The notes under the pieces: generated by a model
What the model was told of the DNA's origin: nothing
The model's database searches: none
Seen by the model: the letters and a program-made list of their open reading frames with translations, nothing else
Made by a program: the position numbers and the translations under genes
NCBI GenBank assembly: GCA_023260815.1
Contig: JALQUE010000170.1
Location: forward strand, 1 to 7,832
DNA: 7,832 nt
Reading direction: 5' to 3'
DNA from: Roseovarius sp.
GTDB taxonomy: Bacteria; Pseudomonadota; Alphaproteobacteria; Rhodobacterales; Rhodobacteraceae
Shown: positions 1-5,928 of the stretch, one piece after another
Numbering within the stretch: the first letter of the stretch is position 1
Layout: every line of letters begins with the position of its first letter

Positions 1-33
1 ACACCCTGTTTGAAATCTTCACGTAGTCCTCTT

Positions 34-56
34 AAAAAGGCCCCGCAGGGCGGGGC
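34..56 (-). terminator. Hairpin with a U-tract on the minus strand
   Basis: A perfect 7-bp stem (GCCCCGC/GCGGGGC, 40-46 with 50-56) closes a 3-nt loop. On the minus strand it is followed by a run of five T (34-38), which is the form of an intrinsic terminator for leftward transcription. No convincing minus-strand gene lies to its right, so it may be a leftover of an earlier arrangement. On the plus strand it is followed by an A-rich stretch and a ribosome-binding site, so it could instead be a leader hairpin of the small ORF at 73. Confidence 0.4.
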
Positions 57-72
57 AAAAAAGGAGTCAATC

Positions 73-144
73 ATGAACATCTTTGCATCGATGATTGATC
101 TGGAAATCAGATCCTGTCAGAGGCCATCGATGCGCCGACGATGA
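73..144 (+). CDS. Candidate 23-residue ORF with a strong RBS
   Basis: ATG at 73 is preceded by a textbook AAGGAG (61-66) at 6-nt spacing and opens a 23-codon frame beginning MNIFASMIDLEIR. I do not recognise the peptide. Its stop TGA (142-144) overlaps the ATG at 141 as ATGA, and that second ATG is in frame with the gcvP remnant. A ribosome finishing this ORF could therefore restart on the remnant. It could be a leader peptide or the surviving 5' end of a gene broken by the event that brought in the gcvP piece. The good RBS is the main support; the reading frame itself is too short to judge. Confidence 0.28.
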   Translation: MNIFASMIDLEIRSCQRPSMRRR

Positions 145-494
145 GCTGGCCTGTTGCAGGAACCTTGATGGTCGAACCGACGGAATCGGAAACAAAGGCC
201 GAACTGGACCGGTTCTGCGACGCGATGCTGGCCATCCGTCAGGAAATCCGGGACATCGAGGACGGCCACATTGACCGCGACAACAACCCGCTCAAGAACG
301 CGCCACACACAGTCGAGGATCTGGTGGGTGATTGGGACAGGCCCTACAGCCGCGAACAGGGGTGTTTCCCGCCCGGCGCCTTCCGCGTGGATAAATACTG
401 GCCGCCGGTCAATCGTGTAGACAATGTTTATGGGGACCGGCACCTCGTGTGTACCTGTCCCCCTGTCGAAAGTTACGCCGAAGCCGCGGAATGA
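132..494 (+). pseudogene. gcvP: 3' fragment of gcvP (glycine dehydrogenase, C-terminal ~120 aa)
   Basis: This frame encodes the C-terminal end of the glycine cleavage system P protein, the PLP-dependent glycine decarboxylase that is normally about 950 residues. Recognisable family blocks, in order, are APTMSWPVAGTLMVEPTESE, DRFCDAM, NPLKNAPHT, DWDRPYSREQ, WPPVNRVDNVYGDRHLVC and the natural C-terminus ending in a normal TGA. Resemblance stops abruptly just before APTMSWP, where intact proteins have an xGFHAPT-type sequence. An in-frame stop lies at 96-98, and nothing upstream in the window resembles GcvP in any frame. The PLP-lysine region and both large domains are absent, so no decarboxylase activity is expected. 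No internal stop or frameshift has accumulated, so the fragment is either young or still translated, perhaps from ATG 141 by coupling to the 73-144 ORF. A full gcvP presumably lies elsewhere in the genome; that is inference. Confidence 0.85.
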
Positions 495-510
495 ATGAAG
501 CCAAATAATG

Positions 511-534
511 GGGGCGGTCCCTTGGGGCCGCCCC
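511..534 (+). terminator. GC-rich hairpin after the gcvP remnant
   Basis: A 10-bp stem (511-520 with 525-534, one G-U pair) closes a CTTG loop 16 nt after the gcvP stop. It lacks a T-run on either side, so its terminator role rests on position and stem strength. It was probably carried along with the gcvP 3' end. Confidence 0.45.
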
Positions 535-818
535 GTGCTTCGTGATCAAAATAAGCGGTCGTCTTATGACTTCGTGATGAAACCCCGCACCAGATCGCAC
601 CCACCGGGTGTCTCATGTCCAAGGCTCTTGCCATCACGCTAGCCGACCGCTGGAAGGGCCGTCATACCCTTGATTGGGTACTTGCGTTGATTTTCGTCAA
701 ATTGGAGAGACCCCCGAACTCTTGTTTGGGTTGGCCGAGAGGCATGCCCGACAGGCCGGCATGCCTGAGTCTGGATCGGGCTTGATAAAAGGGTCTTTCG
801 GGATGGTGTCGTTTGACG
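535..818. other. Intergenic stretch, no recognisable gene
   Basis: Nothing here resembles a known protein in any frame. An ATG at 615 opens a 56-codon frame (to 785), but it has no ribosome-binding site and no recognisable motif. A near-perfect 13-bp direct repeat (CTTCGTGATSAAA, 12/13 identical) lies at 538-550 and 570-582. The region may be spacer or debris next to the gcvP breakpoint. Confidence 0.5.
740..766 (-). terminator. Inverted repeat downstream of ybbP
   Basis: The arms AGGCATGCC (740-748) and GGCATGCCT (758-766) form a perfect 9-bp stem with a 9-nt loop. It lies about 50 bp beyond the ybbP stop codon and could end the ybbAP transcript, but no T-run follows it on the minus strand. 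A second short repeat, TTCGGG/CCCGAA (797-802 with 830-835), straddles the stop codon. Confidence 0.3.
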
Positions 819-3338
819 TTATTCGCGTGCCCGAAGGATGCGGGCAGGGCGGGCCTGCATGGGTGCCCAGGCAAAGCCCAAGCCTGCCAGAAGGCTGACC
901 GTTGCACCACCTGTCACGATCAGCAGGGCCGATGGCCAGGCAATTTCGAATTCCGTATCCATGATGAAATGGCTGACGGCCCATCCGCCGGTTATCCCGG
1001 CGGCAAGCGCCACGATCCCTGCCGCCGCACCCAGGAGGGCCGCGCGCAACGCAAGGCTGCCCAAGATCTGGGCACGTGACGCGCCGATGGTTTTCAGGAT
1101 CGCGGCCTCTCTGGTGCGGGCGGTCTGGTCTGCGGCGGCGGCACCGATCAGCACTAGAAAACCTGTCAGCAATGTCGCCGCAGCCCCCCATGCCGTGGCC
1201 GAGGCCAGCCCCGCCAGAAGGTCAGACACCTGATTGATCGCATCGCGCACCCGGATCGCCGTGATGTTGGGAAACTGGCTGGACAGATCTTCGAGGATCG
1301 CGGCCTCGGCCGGGGCTTCTGCATAAACGGTGGAGATGAACGTATGCGGCGCGCCCTCGATCGCGGCGGGATTGAGAAGCATCACAAAGCCCATTCCTGC
1401 GGTCGAAAAATCCACGTCGCGCAGCGATGTGATTGTGGCTGTGATGTCGCGCCCCAGAATGTTGAGCGTCAGCACGTCGCCGAGAACCAAACCTATTTCC
1501 TCGGCCTCTTCGGCGGCAAAACTGATCTGCGCTGGTCCGTCATAATCCGCCCCCCACCATTCGCCATCAGTGATGGTTGTGCGGTCGGGCACGGTCGCGG
1601 CATAGCTGATGCCGCGATCCCCTTGCACGACCCAGTGGTCACCAGCCACCTCTGCAGCGGGACGGCCGTTGATTTGGCTAAGGATGCCACGCAACATCGG
1701 GGCAGAATCGATCCGGCTGACCTCGGGGTCGTTTTCAAGCCGCTCCATGAATCCGGGCATCTGATCCTTCTGGATGTCGACGAAGAAATAGGATGGCGCC
1801 CTCTCGGGCAGGTCGCGTGAAATCGCGCTGCGCAGGTTCTGGTCGATCTGCCCGACAGCCGCCAGCACCGAGAGGCCCAGTCCCAATGACAGAACGACCG
1901 GTCCCGCCGTGGTGCCCGGTCCCCCGATTGCAGCCAACGCCCAGCCAAACGCGGGGCGCCCGCGCATGGCCGGTTTCAGCAGGCGCGCAAGCTGTTTGAC
2001 CCCGATTGCTGCGAAGGTCAGAAGACCGAGAGACCCGACGATGCCGCCCGCCGTCCAGAGGGACAGCCGGGCATCGCCGGAAAACCATATGGCGGCACAT
2101 AGAAGGGCCGCGACCAACACCATAATCGCCGCCAGATAGGGCCATTTGGGCAGGATGCGCCCGGTTTCCAGCGCATCCCGAAACAGAGTCGCCGCGCGGA
2201 TATCCTGTGCGCGCGAAAGTGGCCAGAGCGTGAAGATCAGCACCGTCAACGTACTGTAAAGCACCGCCTCGGCGACAGGTCCTGGGTAGGCGCCAAAAAC
2301 GGCGGGCACCGGCAGACGAGCTTCGATCAGCGGAGACAACATGACCGGGATGCCAATACCGAGCGTCAGGCCAACGATTAGCCCAAGGCAGGCTAAAACA
2401 CCGATCTGCAAAAAGTAGGTGAGAAAGATCGTTTGCCGGTCGGCGCCAAGCGTGCGAAGCGTCGCGATGGTTTCGGTTTTCGTGGCCAGATAGGCCCTGA
2501 GGGCCGCGGATATTCCGACACCGCCCACCGCCAATCCAGAAAGCCCGACAAGGATGAGGAAGGCGCCAAGCCGATTGACGAACTCTTCCACACGGGGCGC
2601 GCCATTGCGCGCGTCGCGCCACCGCAGGCCACTATTTGGAAAGGCCGCCTCAGCTTCGGCGCCGAGTGTGTCAAGATCGGCGCCGGGTGGCAGATCCATG
2701 CGGTACTCGGTCGAAAAAAGCGATCCTGGAGCCAGCAGTCCTGAGGCGTCAAGCGCATCGGTTCGCACGATGGTCCGTGGCCCAAGGGTGAAACCGCCGG
2801 CAGCATTGTCAGGCTCTCGTGCGATTTCGGCGGACAGCACGAAATCCTGCGTGCCGAGTTTGAAGATGTCGCCCGGTTCCAGCCCCAGCTTGTTGGTCAA
2901 CACCGGGTGCATCACCGCGCCGGGCAGCCCATCGCGCCCTTCCAAAGCCTTCGCAAGGGGAATGTCTGGCAACAATTCCACCTGTCCAAGAAGGGGATAT
3001 GCCGAATCGACGGATTTGATCTGGGTAAGACCGCGTTCGCCGTCTGGCGTCACGGCCATCGATCGGAAGTCCGCGATTTCCGAGACGGCATCGGCCGTCT
3101 TGTCCATCCAGGCGCGCTCGGCCTGGGTGGCGAAACGGTATGTCAATTCGATCGACGCATCCCCACCCAAAAGTGTGGCGCCTTCCCGGCTCAGACCTGC
3201 GGTGATGCTTTCGCGCACTGTGCCGACCGCGGCAATCGCCGCCACACCCAGGATCACGCAGCCAAGGAAGATGCGAAAACCGCGCAGCCCACCGCGCAGT
3301 TCACGCCGGGCGAAGCGCGCCGCGGTGACAAGGCTCAT
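819..3338 (-). CDS. ybbP: YbbP-like FtsX-family ABC transporter permease
   Basis: This 839-residue inner-membrane protein is the permease partner of the ATPase encoded just upstream. It has the YbbP layout: a first membrane helix near residues 22-41, a large periplasmic domain (about 42-255), then helices near 257-281, 303-335 and 355-375. A middle set of helices lies near 400-420, 425-447 and 477-497. A second periplasmic domain (about 500-710) is followed by three C-terminal helices near 713-737, 758-785 and 802-825. The two FtsX-type cytoplasmic loops are visible as TKTETIATLRTLGADRQTI (287-304) and the matching ARTREAAILKTIGASRAQI (740-758). Length is close to E. coli YbbP (about 800). 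The ATG at 3336-3338 overlaps the ybbA stop as ATGA, indicating translational coupling. By family, such permeases are mechanotransmission-type exporters or lipid/envelope extractors; the substrate of YbbAP is not settled. The neighbouring esterase suggests acyl or lipid handling, which is inference. Confidence 0.93.
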   Translation of the reverse strand: MSLVTAARFARRELRGGLRGFRIFLGCVILGVAAIAAVGTVRESITAGLSREGATLLGGDASIELTYRFATQAERAWMDKTADAVSEIADFRSMAVTPDGERGLTQIKSVDSAYPLLGQVELLPDIPLAKALEGRDGLPGAVMHPVLTNKLGLEPGDIFKLGTQDFVLSAEIAREPDNAAGGFTLGPRTIVRTDALDASGLLAPGSLFSTEYRMDLPPGADLDTLGAEAEAAFPNSGLRWRDARNGAPRVEEFVNRLGAFLILVGLSGLAVGGVGISAALRAYLATKTETIATLRTLGADRQTIFLTYFLQIGVLACLGLIVGLTLGIGIPVMLSPLIEARLPVPAVFGAYPGPVAEAVLYSTLTVLIFTLWPLSRAQDIRAATLFRDALETGRILPKWPYLAAIMVLVAALLCAAIWFSGDARLSLWTAGGIVGSLGLLTFAAIGVKQLARLLKPAMRGRPAFGWALAAIGGPGTTAGPVVLSLGLGLSVLAAVGQIDQNLRSAISRDLPERAPSYFFVDIQKDQMPGFMERLENDPEVSRIDSAPMLRGILSQINGRPAAEVAGDHWVVQGDRGISYAATVPDRTTITDGEWWGADYDGPAQISFAAEEAEEIGLVLGDVLTLNILGRDITATITSLRDVDFSTAGMGFVMLLNPAAIEGAPHTFISTVYAEAPAEAAILEDLSSQFPNITAIRVRDAINQVSDLLAGLASATAWGAAATLLTGFLVLIGAAAADQTARTREAAILKTIGASRAQILGSLALRAALLGAAAGIVALAAGITGGWAVSHFIMDTEFEIAWPSALLIVTGGATVSLLAGLGFAWAPMQARPARILRARE

Positions 3339-4024
3339 GCGGGCACTCCGGCTGTTTCAGAAAGCCGGCCATCGACCAATTCTACGACACGGTCACAGCG
3401 CGCCGCCAGATCCGGCGCATGGGTGACAAGGATCAGGGTTGCGCCATGCCGACGGCTCAGATCGAACAGAAGCTCGATGATCGATGCGCCGGTGACCCCG
3501 TCCAGATTTCCCGTCGGCTCGTCAGCCAGGACGATATCGGGCCGAGGCGCGGCGGCGCGGGCAAGGGCCACGCGCTGCTGCTCGCCGCCCGACAGTTGCG
3601 AGGGATAGTGCGCGGCCCGACTGGCAAGGCCGACAGCGGCCAATTCCTCGGCGGCGCGATCATAGGCATCCGCCCGTCCCGCCAGTTCCAGAGGCGCTGC
3701 CACGTTCTCAAGCGCGGTCATCGTCGGGATCAGGTGAAACGACTGGAACACAACGCCGAAATGATCGCGGCGCAGGCGGGCCAGTTGGTCTTCGTTCATC
3801 GCGGACAGATCATGCCCAAGCGCGGTGATCTGCCCCGAACTTGCCCGTTCCAGGCCACCCATCAGCATCAGCAGCGAGGACTTCCCGCTACCGGACGGTC
3901 CCACCAACCCAAGGGTCTCACCCTTATGGACATCCAACGTGATCCCGTAGAGTATCTGGACAAGCCCCGCGTTGCCTTGCAGCGACAGTGTGGCACCCTT
4001 GAGTGAAATAACGGGATTGGTCAT
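3335..4024 (-). CDS. ybbA: YbbA-like ABC transporter ATP-binding protein
   Basis: This 229-residue cytoplasmic ATPase belongs to the LolD/MacB/YbbA branch and energises the coupled permease. All nucleotide-binding motifs are intact: Walker A GPSGSGKS (42-49), Q-loop Gln94 in VVFQSFHL, signature LSGGEQQ (144-150), Walker B IVLADEP (164-170) with catalytic Glu169, D-loop near GNLD, and switch His202. The start is taken at ATG 4022-4024 because the protein then begins MTNPVISLKG, as in the family. The frame stays open upstream to a GTG at 4112-4114, but that extension would run through the tesA signal peptide and resembles nothing. The ribosome-binding site at 4024 is weak. The gene ends inside the ybbP start (ATGA), so the two form an operon. 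It is divergent from tesA, as in E. coli. Confidence 0.95.
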   Translation of the reverse strand: MTNPVISLKGATLSLQGNAGLVQILYGITLDVHKGETLGLVGPSGSGKSSLLMLMGGLERASSGQITALGHDLSAMNEDQLARLRRDHFGVVFQSFHLIPTMTALENVAAPLELAGRADAYDRAAEELAAVGLASRAAHYPSQLSGGEQQRVALARAAAPRPDIVLADEPTGNLDGVTGASIIELLFDLSRRHGATLILVTHAPDLAARCDRVVELVDGRLSETAGVPA

Positions 4025-4700
4025 GGATTTCAGCCTGATTGCAAAGGACTTTTTTAGATATGGTGTAGGGTCTTTACGCGACAAGGTTGTGGCGGTTTTT
4101 CTTTTGGTCGCCACGCCTGCGATCGCTGAGGATGTTACCGTTTTGGCCTTTGGCGATAGCCTGACGCAGGGTTACGGCCTGCCCGATGCGCAAGGGTTGG
4201 TGCCGCAGCTTGACGCCTGGCTGAAAGCTGAGGGGATTGAGGTTGATCTGATCAATGGGGGCGTTTCGGGTGATACGACCGCCGGGGGTGTGGCGCGTGT
4301 GGACTGGAGCCTGACGCCGGATGTCGACGCGATGATCGTAACGCTTGGGGGCAACGACATGTTGCGCGGGATCGATCCTTCAACGGCCCGGACCAACCTG
4401 CGCCAGGTTCTCGAAACGGCCCGGTCTCGTGATGTCGCTGTTCTTCTGGTGGGAATGAAGGCTTTGGGCAATTACGGCGCGGATTACAAAGCCGCGTTTG
4501 ACAGCATCTACCCCGAACTTGCCCAGGACTTCGGCACGCTATATTTCGAGAATTTCTTCGCTGGTCTGGGGGAGGATGATCCGGGGCAGGCTGGCCAGTA
4601 TTTCCAGCCCGACGGACTTCATCCAAATGCAGAAGGTGTCACGCTGATCGTCGAGGCGCTTGGGCCTTTTGTCGTCGATCTGATCAAGCAGGCGAAGTGA
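4023..4700 (+). CDS. tesA: TesA-type GDSL arylesterase/lysophospholipase (SGNH hydrolase)
   Basis: This 225-residue exported esterase is of the TesA (thioesterase I/protease I/lysophospholipase L1) family, which hydrolyses acyl esters in the periplasm. The four SGNH blocks are present: GDSLTQGYG with nucleophile Ser46, the oxyanion glycine in VSGDTTAGG (Gly83), GGND with Asn111, and DGLHP with Asp197 and His200. A hydrophobic stretch, VVAVFLLVATPAIA (22-35), ends in a likely signal-peptidase site before Glu36. ATG 4023 is the best start in view. It gives a rather long signal peptide with a basic N-region, and only weak ribosome-binding support (GGGA). The alternative GTG at 4089 would leave a 13-residue signal without a positive charge, which is too short. 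The ATG overlaps the divergent ybbA ATG in one CATG. Confidence 0.93.
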   Translation: MDFSLIAKDFFRYGVGSLRDKVVAVFLLVATPAIAEDVTVLAFGDSLTQGYGLPDAQGLVPQLDAWLKAEGIEVDLINGGVSGDTTAGGVARVDWSLTPDVDAMIVTLGGNDMLRGIDPSTARTNLRQVLETARSRDVAVLLVGMKALGNYGADYKAAFDSIYPELAQDFGTLYFENFFAGLGEDDPGQAGQYFQPDGLHPNAEGVTLIVEALGPFVVDLIKQAK

Positions 4701-4713
4701 ACAGGCATCTACG

Positions 4714-4739
4714 AAAAACGGGCCCTATCGAGGGCCCGT
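4714..4739 (-). terminator. Intrinsic terminator of the first cold-shock gene
   Basis: ACGGGCCCT (4718-4726) pairs perfectly with AGGGCCCGT (4731-4739) around an ATCG loop. On the minus strand the stem is followed directly by a run of five T (4714-4718). It lies 25 bp beyond the cold-shock stop codon and 17 bp beyond the convergent tesA stop, so the stem may also help end tesA transcription, although no T-run follows in that direction. Confidence 0.75.
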
Positions 4740-4764
4740 CCGATGATCGCGTTCGTGTTTTGGC

Positions 4765-4971
4765 TCAGGCCAGTGCGATGTTGGCCGCAGATTCGCGGCC
4801 GTCGCGGCCTGCTTCGATGTCGAAGGTCACTTTCTGGTTGTCTGCCAGACCGGTCAGACCGGCCCGCTCGACAGCCGAGATGTGTACGAAGACATCCTTG
4901 CCGCCGCCTTCAGGCGCGATAAAGCCATAACCTTTGGTGGTGTTGAACCATTTGACGGTGCCGTTGGCCAT
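4765..4971 (-). CDS. cspA: Cold-shock domain protein, copy 1
   Basis: This complete 68-residue single-domain cold-shock protein is a small OB-fold that binds single-stranded RNA and DNA and acts as an RNA chaperone. It begins MANGTVKWFN. It carries RNP1 as KGYGFI (13-18) and RNP2 as DVFVHI (26-31), with the usual aromatic residues Trp8, Phe9, Tyr15, Phe17, Phe28 and His30. The start is fixed by AAGGAG (complement of 4979-4984) 7 nt before the ATG. A leader of roughly 115 nt precedes it if the promoter at 5093-5123 is right, and a clear terminator follows. It differs from the second copy at 6742-6948 at 10 of 68 positions. Whether it is induced by cold or constitutive cannot be told from the sequence. 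Confidence 0.97.
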   Translation of the reverse strand: MANGTVKWFNTTKGYGFIAPEGGGKDVFVHISAVERAGLTGLADNQKVTFDIEAGRDGRESAANIALA

Positions 4972-4993
4972 CCGTTTTCTCCTTTTTGATATC

Positions 4994-5052
4994 GCTGCCC
5001 GCTTCAGTGCGGCAGCCCGGCGCAGTCAGAGCAAGATCGAGTGACAGCGCCG
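4994..5052 (-). promoter_or_regulatory. Structured 5' leader of cold-shock copy 1
   Basis: On the transcript, GCUGCCGC and GCGGGCAGC form an 8-bp stem with one bulged G and the hexaloop ACUGAA (plus-strand 4994-5016). It ends about 9 nt before the Shine-Dalgarno sequence. An outer helix CGGCGC/GCGCCG (5047-5052 with 5018-5023) lies just upstream. The same two helices are present before cold-shock copy 2. A role in temperature-dependent translation or RNA stability is inference. Confidence 0.5.
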
Positions 5053-5092
5053 TGGTCGGAGCAGATGGTCGATAGAGGTAACGTCGCGGGAA

Positions 5093-5123
5093 ATAATATG
5101 GAACTGGCCCTGAACGTCTTCAA
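5093..5123 (-). promoter_or_regulatory. Putative promoter of cold-shock copy 1
   Basis: On the minus strand, TTGAAG (complement of 5118-5123) is followed after 17 bp by CATATT (5095-5100), overlapping TATTAT at 19 bp (5093-5098). The same bases can be read as CTTGAA-N17-CCATAT, close to the RpoH-type pattern described in Rhodobacter, so a heat-shock-type sigma factor is an alternative. It sits between the transpeptidase terminator and the cold-shock leader. Confidence 0.42.
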
Positions 5124-5126
5124 GAG

Positions 5127-5148
5127 AAAATAACCCAAATTTTTTGGG
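5127..5148 (-). terminator. Probable terminator of the L,D-transpeptidase gene
   Basis: On the minus strand, CCCAAA, an AAA loop and TTTGGG form a 6-bp stem followed by a T-rich tract (TTATTTTC). It begins 26 bp past the transpeptidase stop. The stem is short and only half GC, so it would be a modest terminator. Confidence 0.5.
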
Positions 5149-5173
5149 CACGTTTATCCCCTCGTTTCCATGC

Positions 5174-5728
5174 TCAAAGTACGGTCACGACCGTACCGAT
5201 GGGCACCCGCTCATAGAGATCCTGAACGTGCTCGTTCAGCATCCTGATACAGCCGTTCGACACCGACCGCCCGATCGACCGTGGCGCGTTGGTGCCATGA
5301 ATGCGGAAATAGGTGTCACGCCCGTTCTGGAACAGGTAGAGCGCCCGTGCTCCAAGCGGGTTTTCCGGGCCGCCGGGCTGGACATAATCGTTCCCCTTGA
5401 AGCGCCCATACGCGTTCGGATCGCGCTCGATCATCTCGTTTGTGGGGCGCCAGGTGGGCCATTTTTTCTTGACGTCTATGGTGGCGGTGCCGGTGAACTG
5501 GAGGCCGGCTTTGCCGACGCCGACGCCGTAGCGGATGGCCTCGTTGGGGGCGGTTACGTAGTAGAGGAAATGCGCGCGCGGCAATACAAGCAGTTGGCCG
5601 GGGGCGTAATTGTCCGAAATGCGCACCTTCGCGGGCTTGAATTTCTCTTCAAGTTCAAATGCCTGCGCAGCGACGGGCAAGGCCGTGGCGGCAAGGCTGG
5701 CCGCGATGAAATGACGACGGTTGAGCAT
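5174..5728 (-). CDS. Exported L,D-transpeptidase (YkuD domain, ErfK/YbiS type)
   Basis: This 184-residue periplasmic enzyme is of the YkuD family, whose members make 3-3 peptidoglycan cross-links or attach proteins to peptidoglycan using a catalytic cysteine. The N-terminus MLNRRHFIAA looks like a twin-arginine signal, followed by a hydrophobic stretch and an AQA cleavage site after residue 23. The catalytic block is HGTNAPRSIGRSVSNGCIRM (144-163), with His144, Cys160 and Arg162. The position often occupied by a second histidine ([S/T]HGC) is Asn158 here, a variant I recall in ErfK/YbiS-type proteins, so activity is still expected. The catalytic domain spans about residues 45-184, without a LysM or other wall-binding module. 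The start is supported by AAGGGG 8 nt before ATG 5728. It is transcribed alone, ahead of a modest terminator, and diverges from the gene at 5929. Confidence 0.93.
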   Translation of the reverse strand: MLNRRHFIAASLAATALPVAAQAFELEEKFKPAKVRISDNYAPGQLLVLPRAHFLYYVTAPNEAIRYGVGVGKAGLQFTGTATIDVKKKWPTWRPTNEMIERDPNAYGRFKGNDYVQPGGPENPLGARALYLFQNGRDTYFRIHGTNAPRSIGRSVSNGCIRMLNEHVQDLYERVPIGTVVTVL

Positions 5729-5819
5729 ATCGTTTCCCCTTCAGAACACACGCCGACGTATAGATTGCCACCCGCCGTCGAAAAAATCAAAACCCGGTGA
5801 TCGGCGCGAAAATCCGCTG

Positions 5820-5863
5820 CGGTATGGCATCGGTATCACGTCGGTATCGCATCGGTGCAGCGC
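5820..5863. repeat. 11-bp tandem repeat, three copies plus a degenerate fourth
   Basis: Consecutive units CGGTATGGCAT (5820), CGGTATCACGT (5831), CGGTATCGCAT (5842) and the weaker CGGTGCAGCGC (5853) follow each other without gaps. The CGGTAT core is invariant in the first three. The array lies in the 200-bp intergenic region between two divergent genes, 91 bp before the transpeptidase ATG and 65 bp before the ATG at 5929. The period is close to one helical turn, so all cores face the same side of the DNA. Confidence 0.7.
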
Positions 5864-5928
5864 GCGCTGCCAAAGGCTTGTGTTAACTCTTTGCAAACCA
5901 TGCTGGCCGGGCAACATGGAGACACCGC

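Noticed and set aside
615..785. 56-codon frame starting ATG 615
   Set aside because: It has no Shine-Dalgarno sequence, no recognisable motif, and an Arg/Pro/Cys-rich second half typical of non-coding GC-rich DNA.
2554..3426. 290-codon open frame on the plus strand opposite ybbP
   Set aside because: It lies antisense to a clearly coding, family-matching permease, is Ser/Pro/Arg-rich low-complexity and has no recognisable motif. Long antisense frames are common in GC-rich genes.
4025..4114. N-terminal extension of ybbA from GTG 4114
   Set aside because: The extra 30 residues resemble no family member and would overlap the tesA signal peptide; the MTNPVISLKG start fits the family.
5883..5902. 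CtrA-type site (TTAA-N7-TTAA)
   Set aside because: Only the left half matches; the right half reads CAAAC, so the resemblance is too weak.
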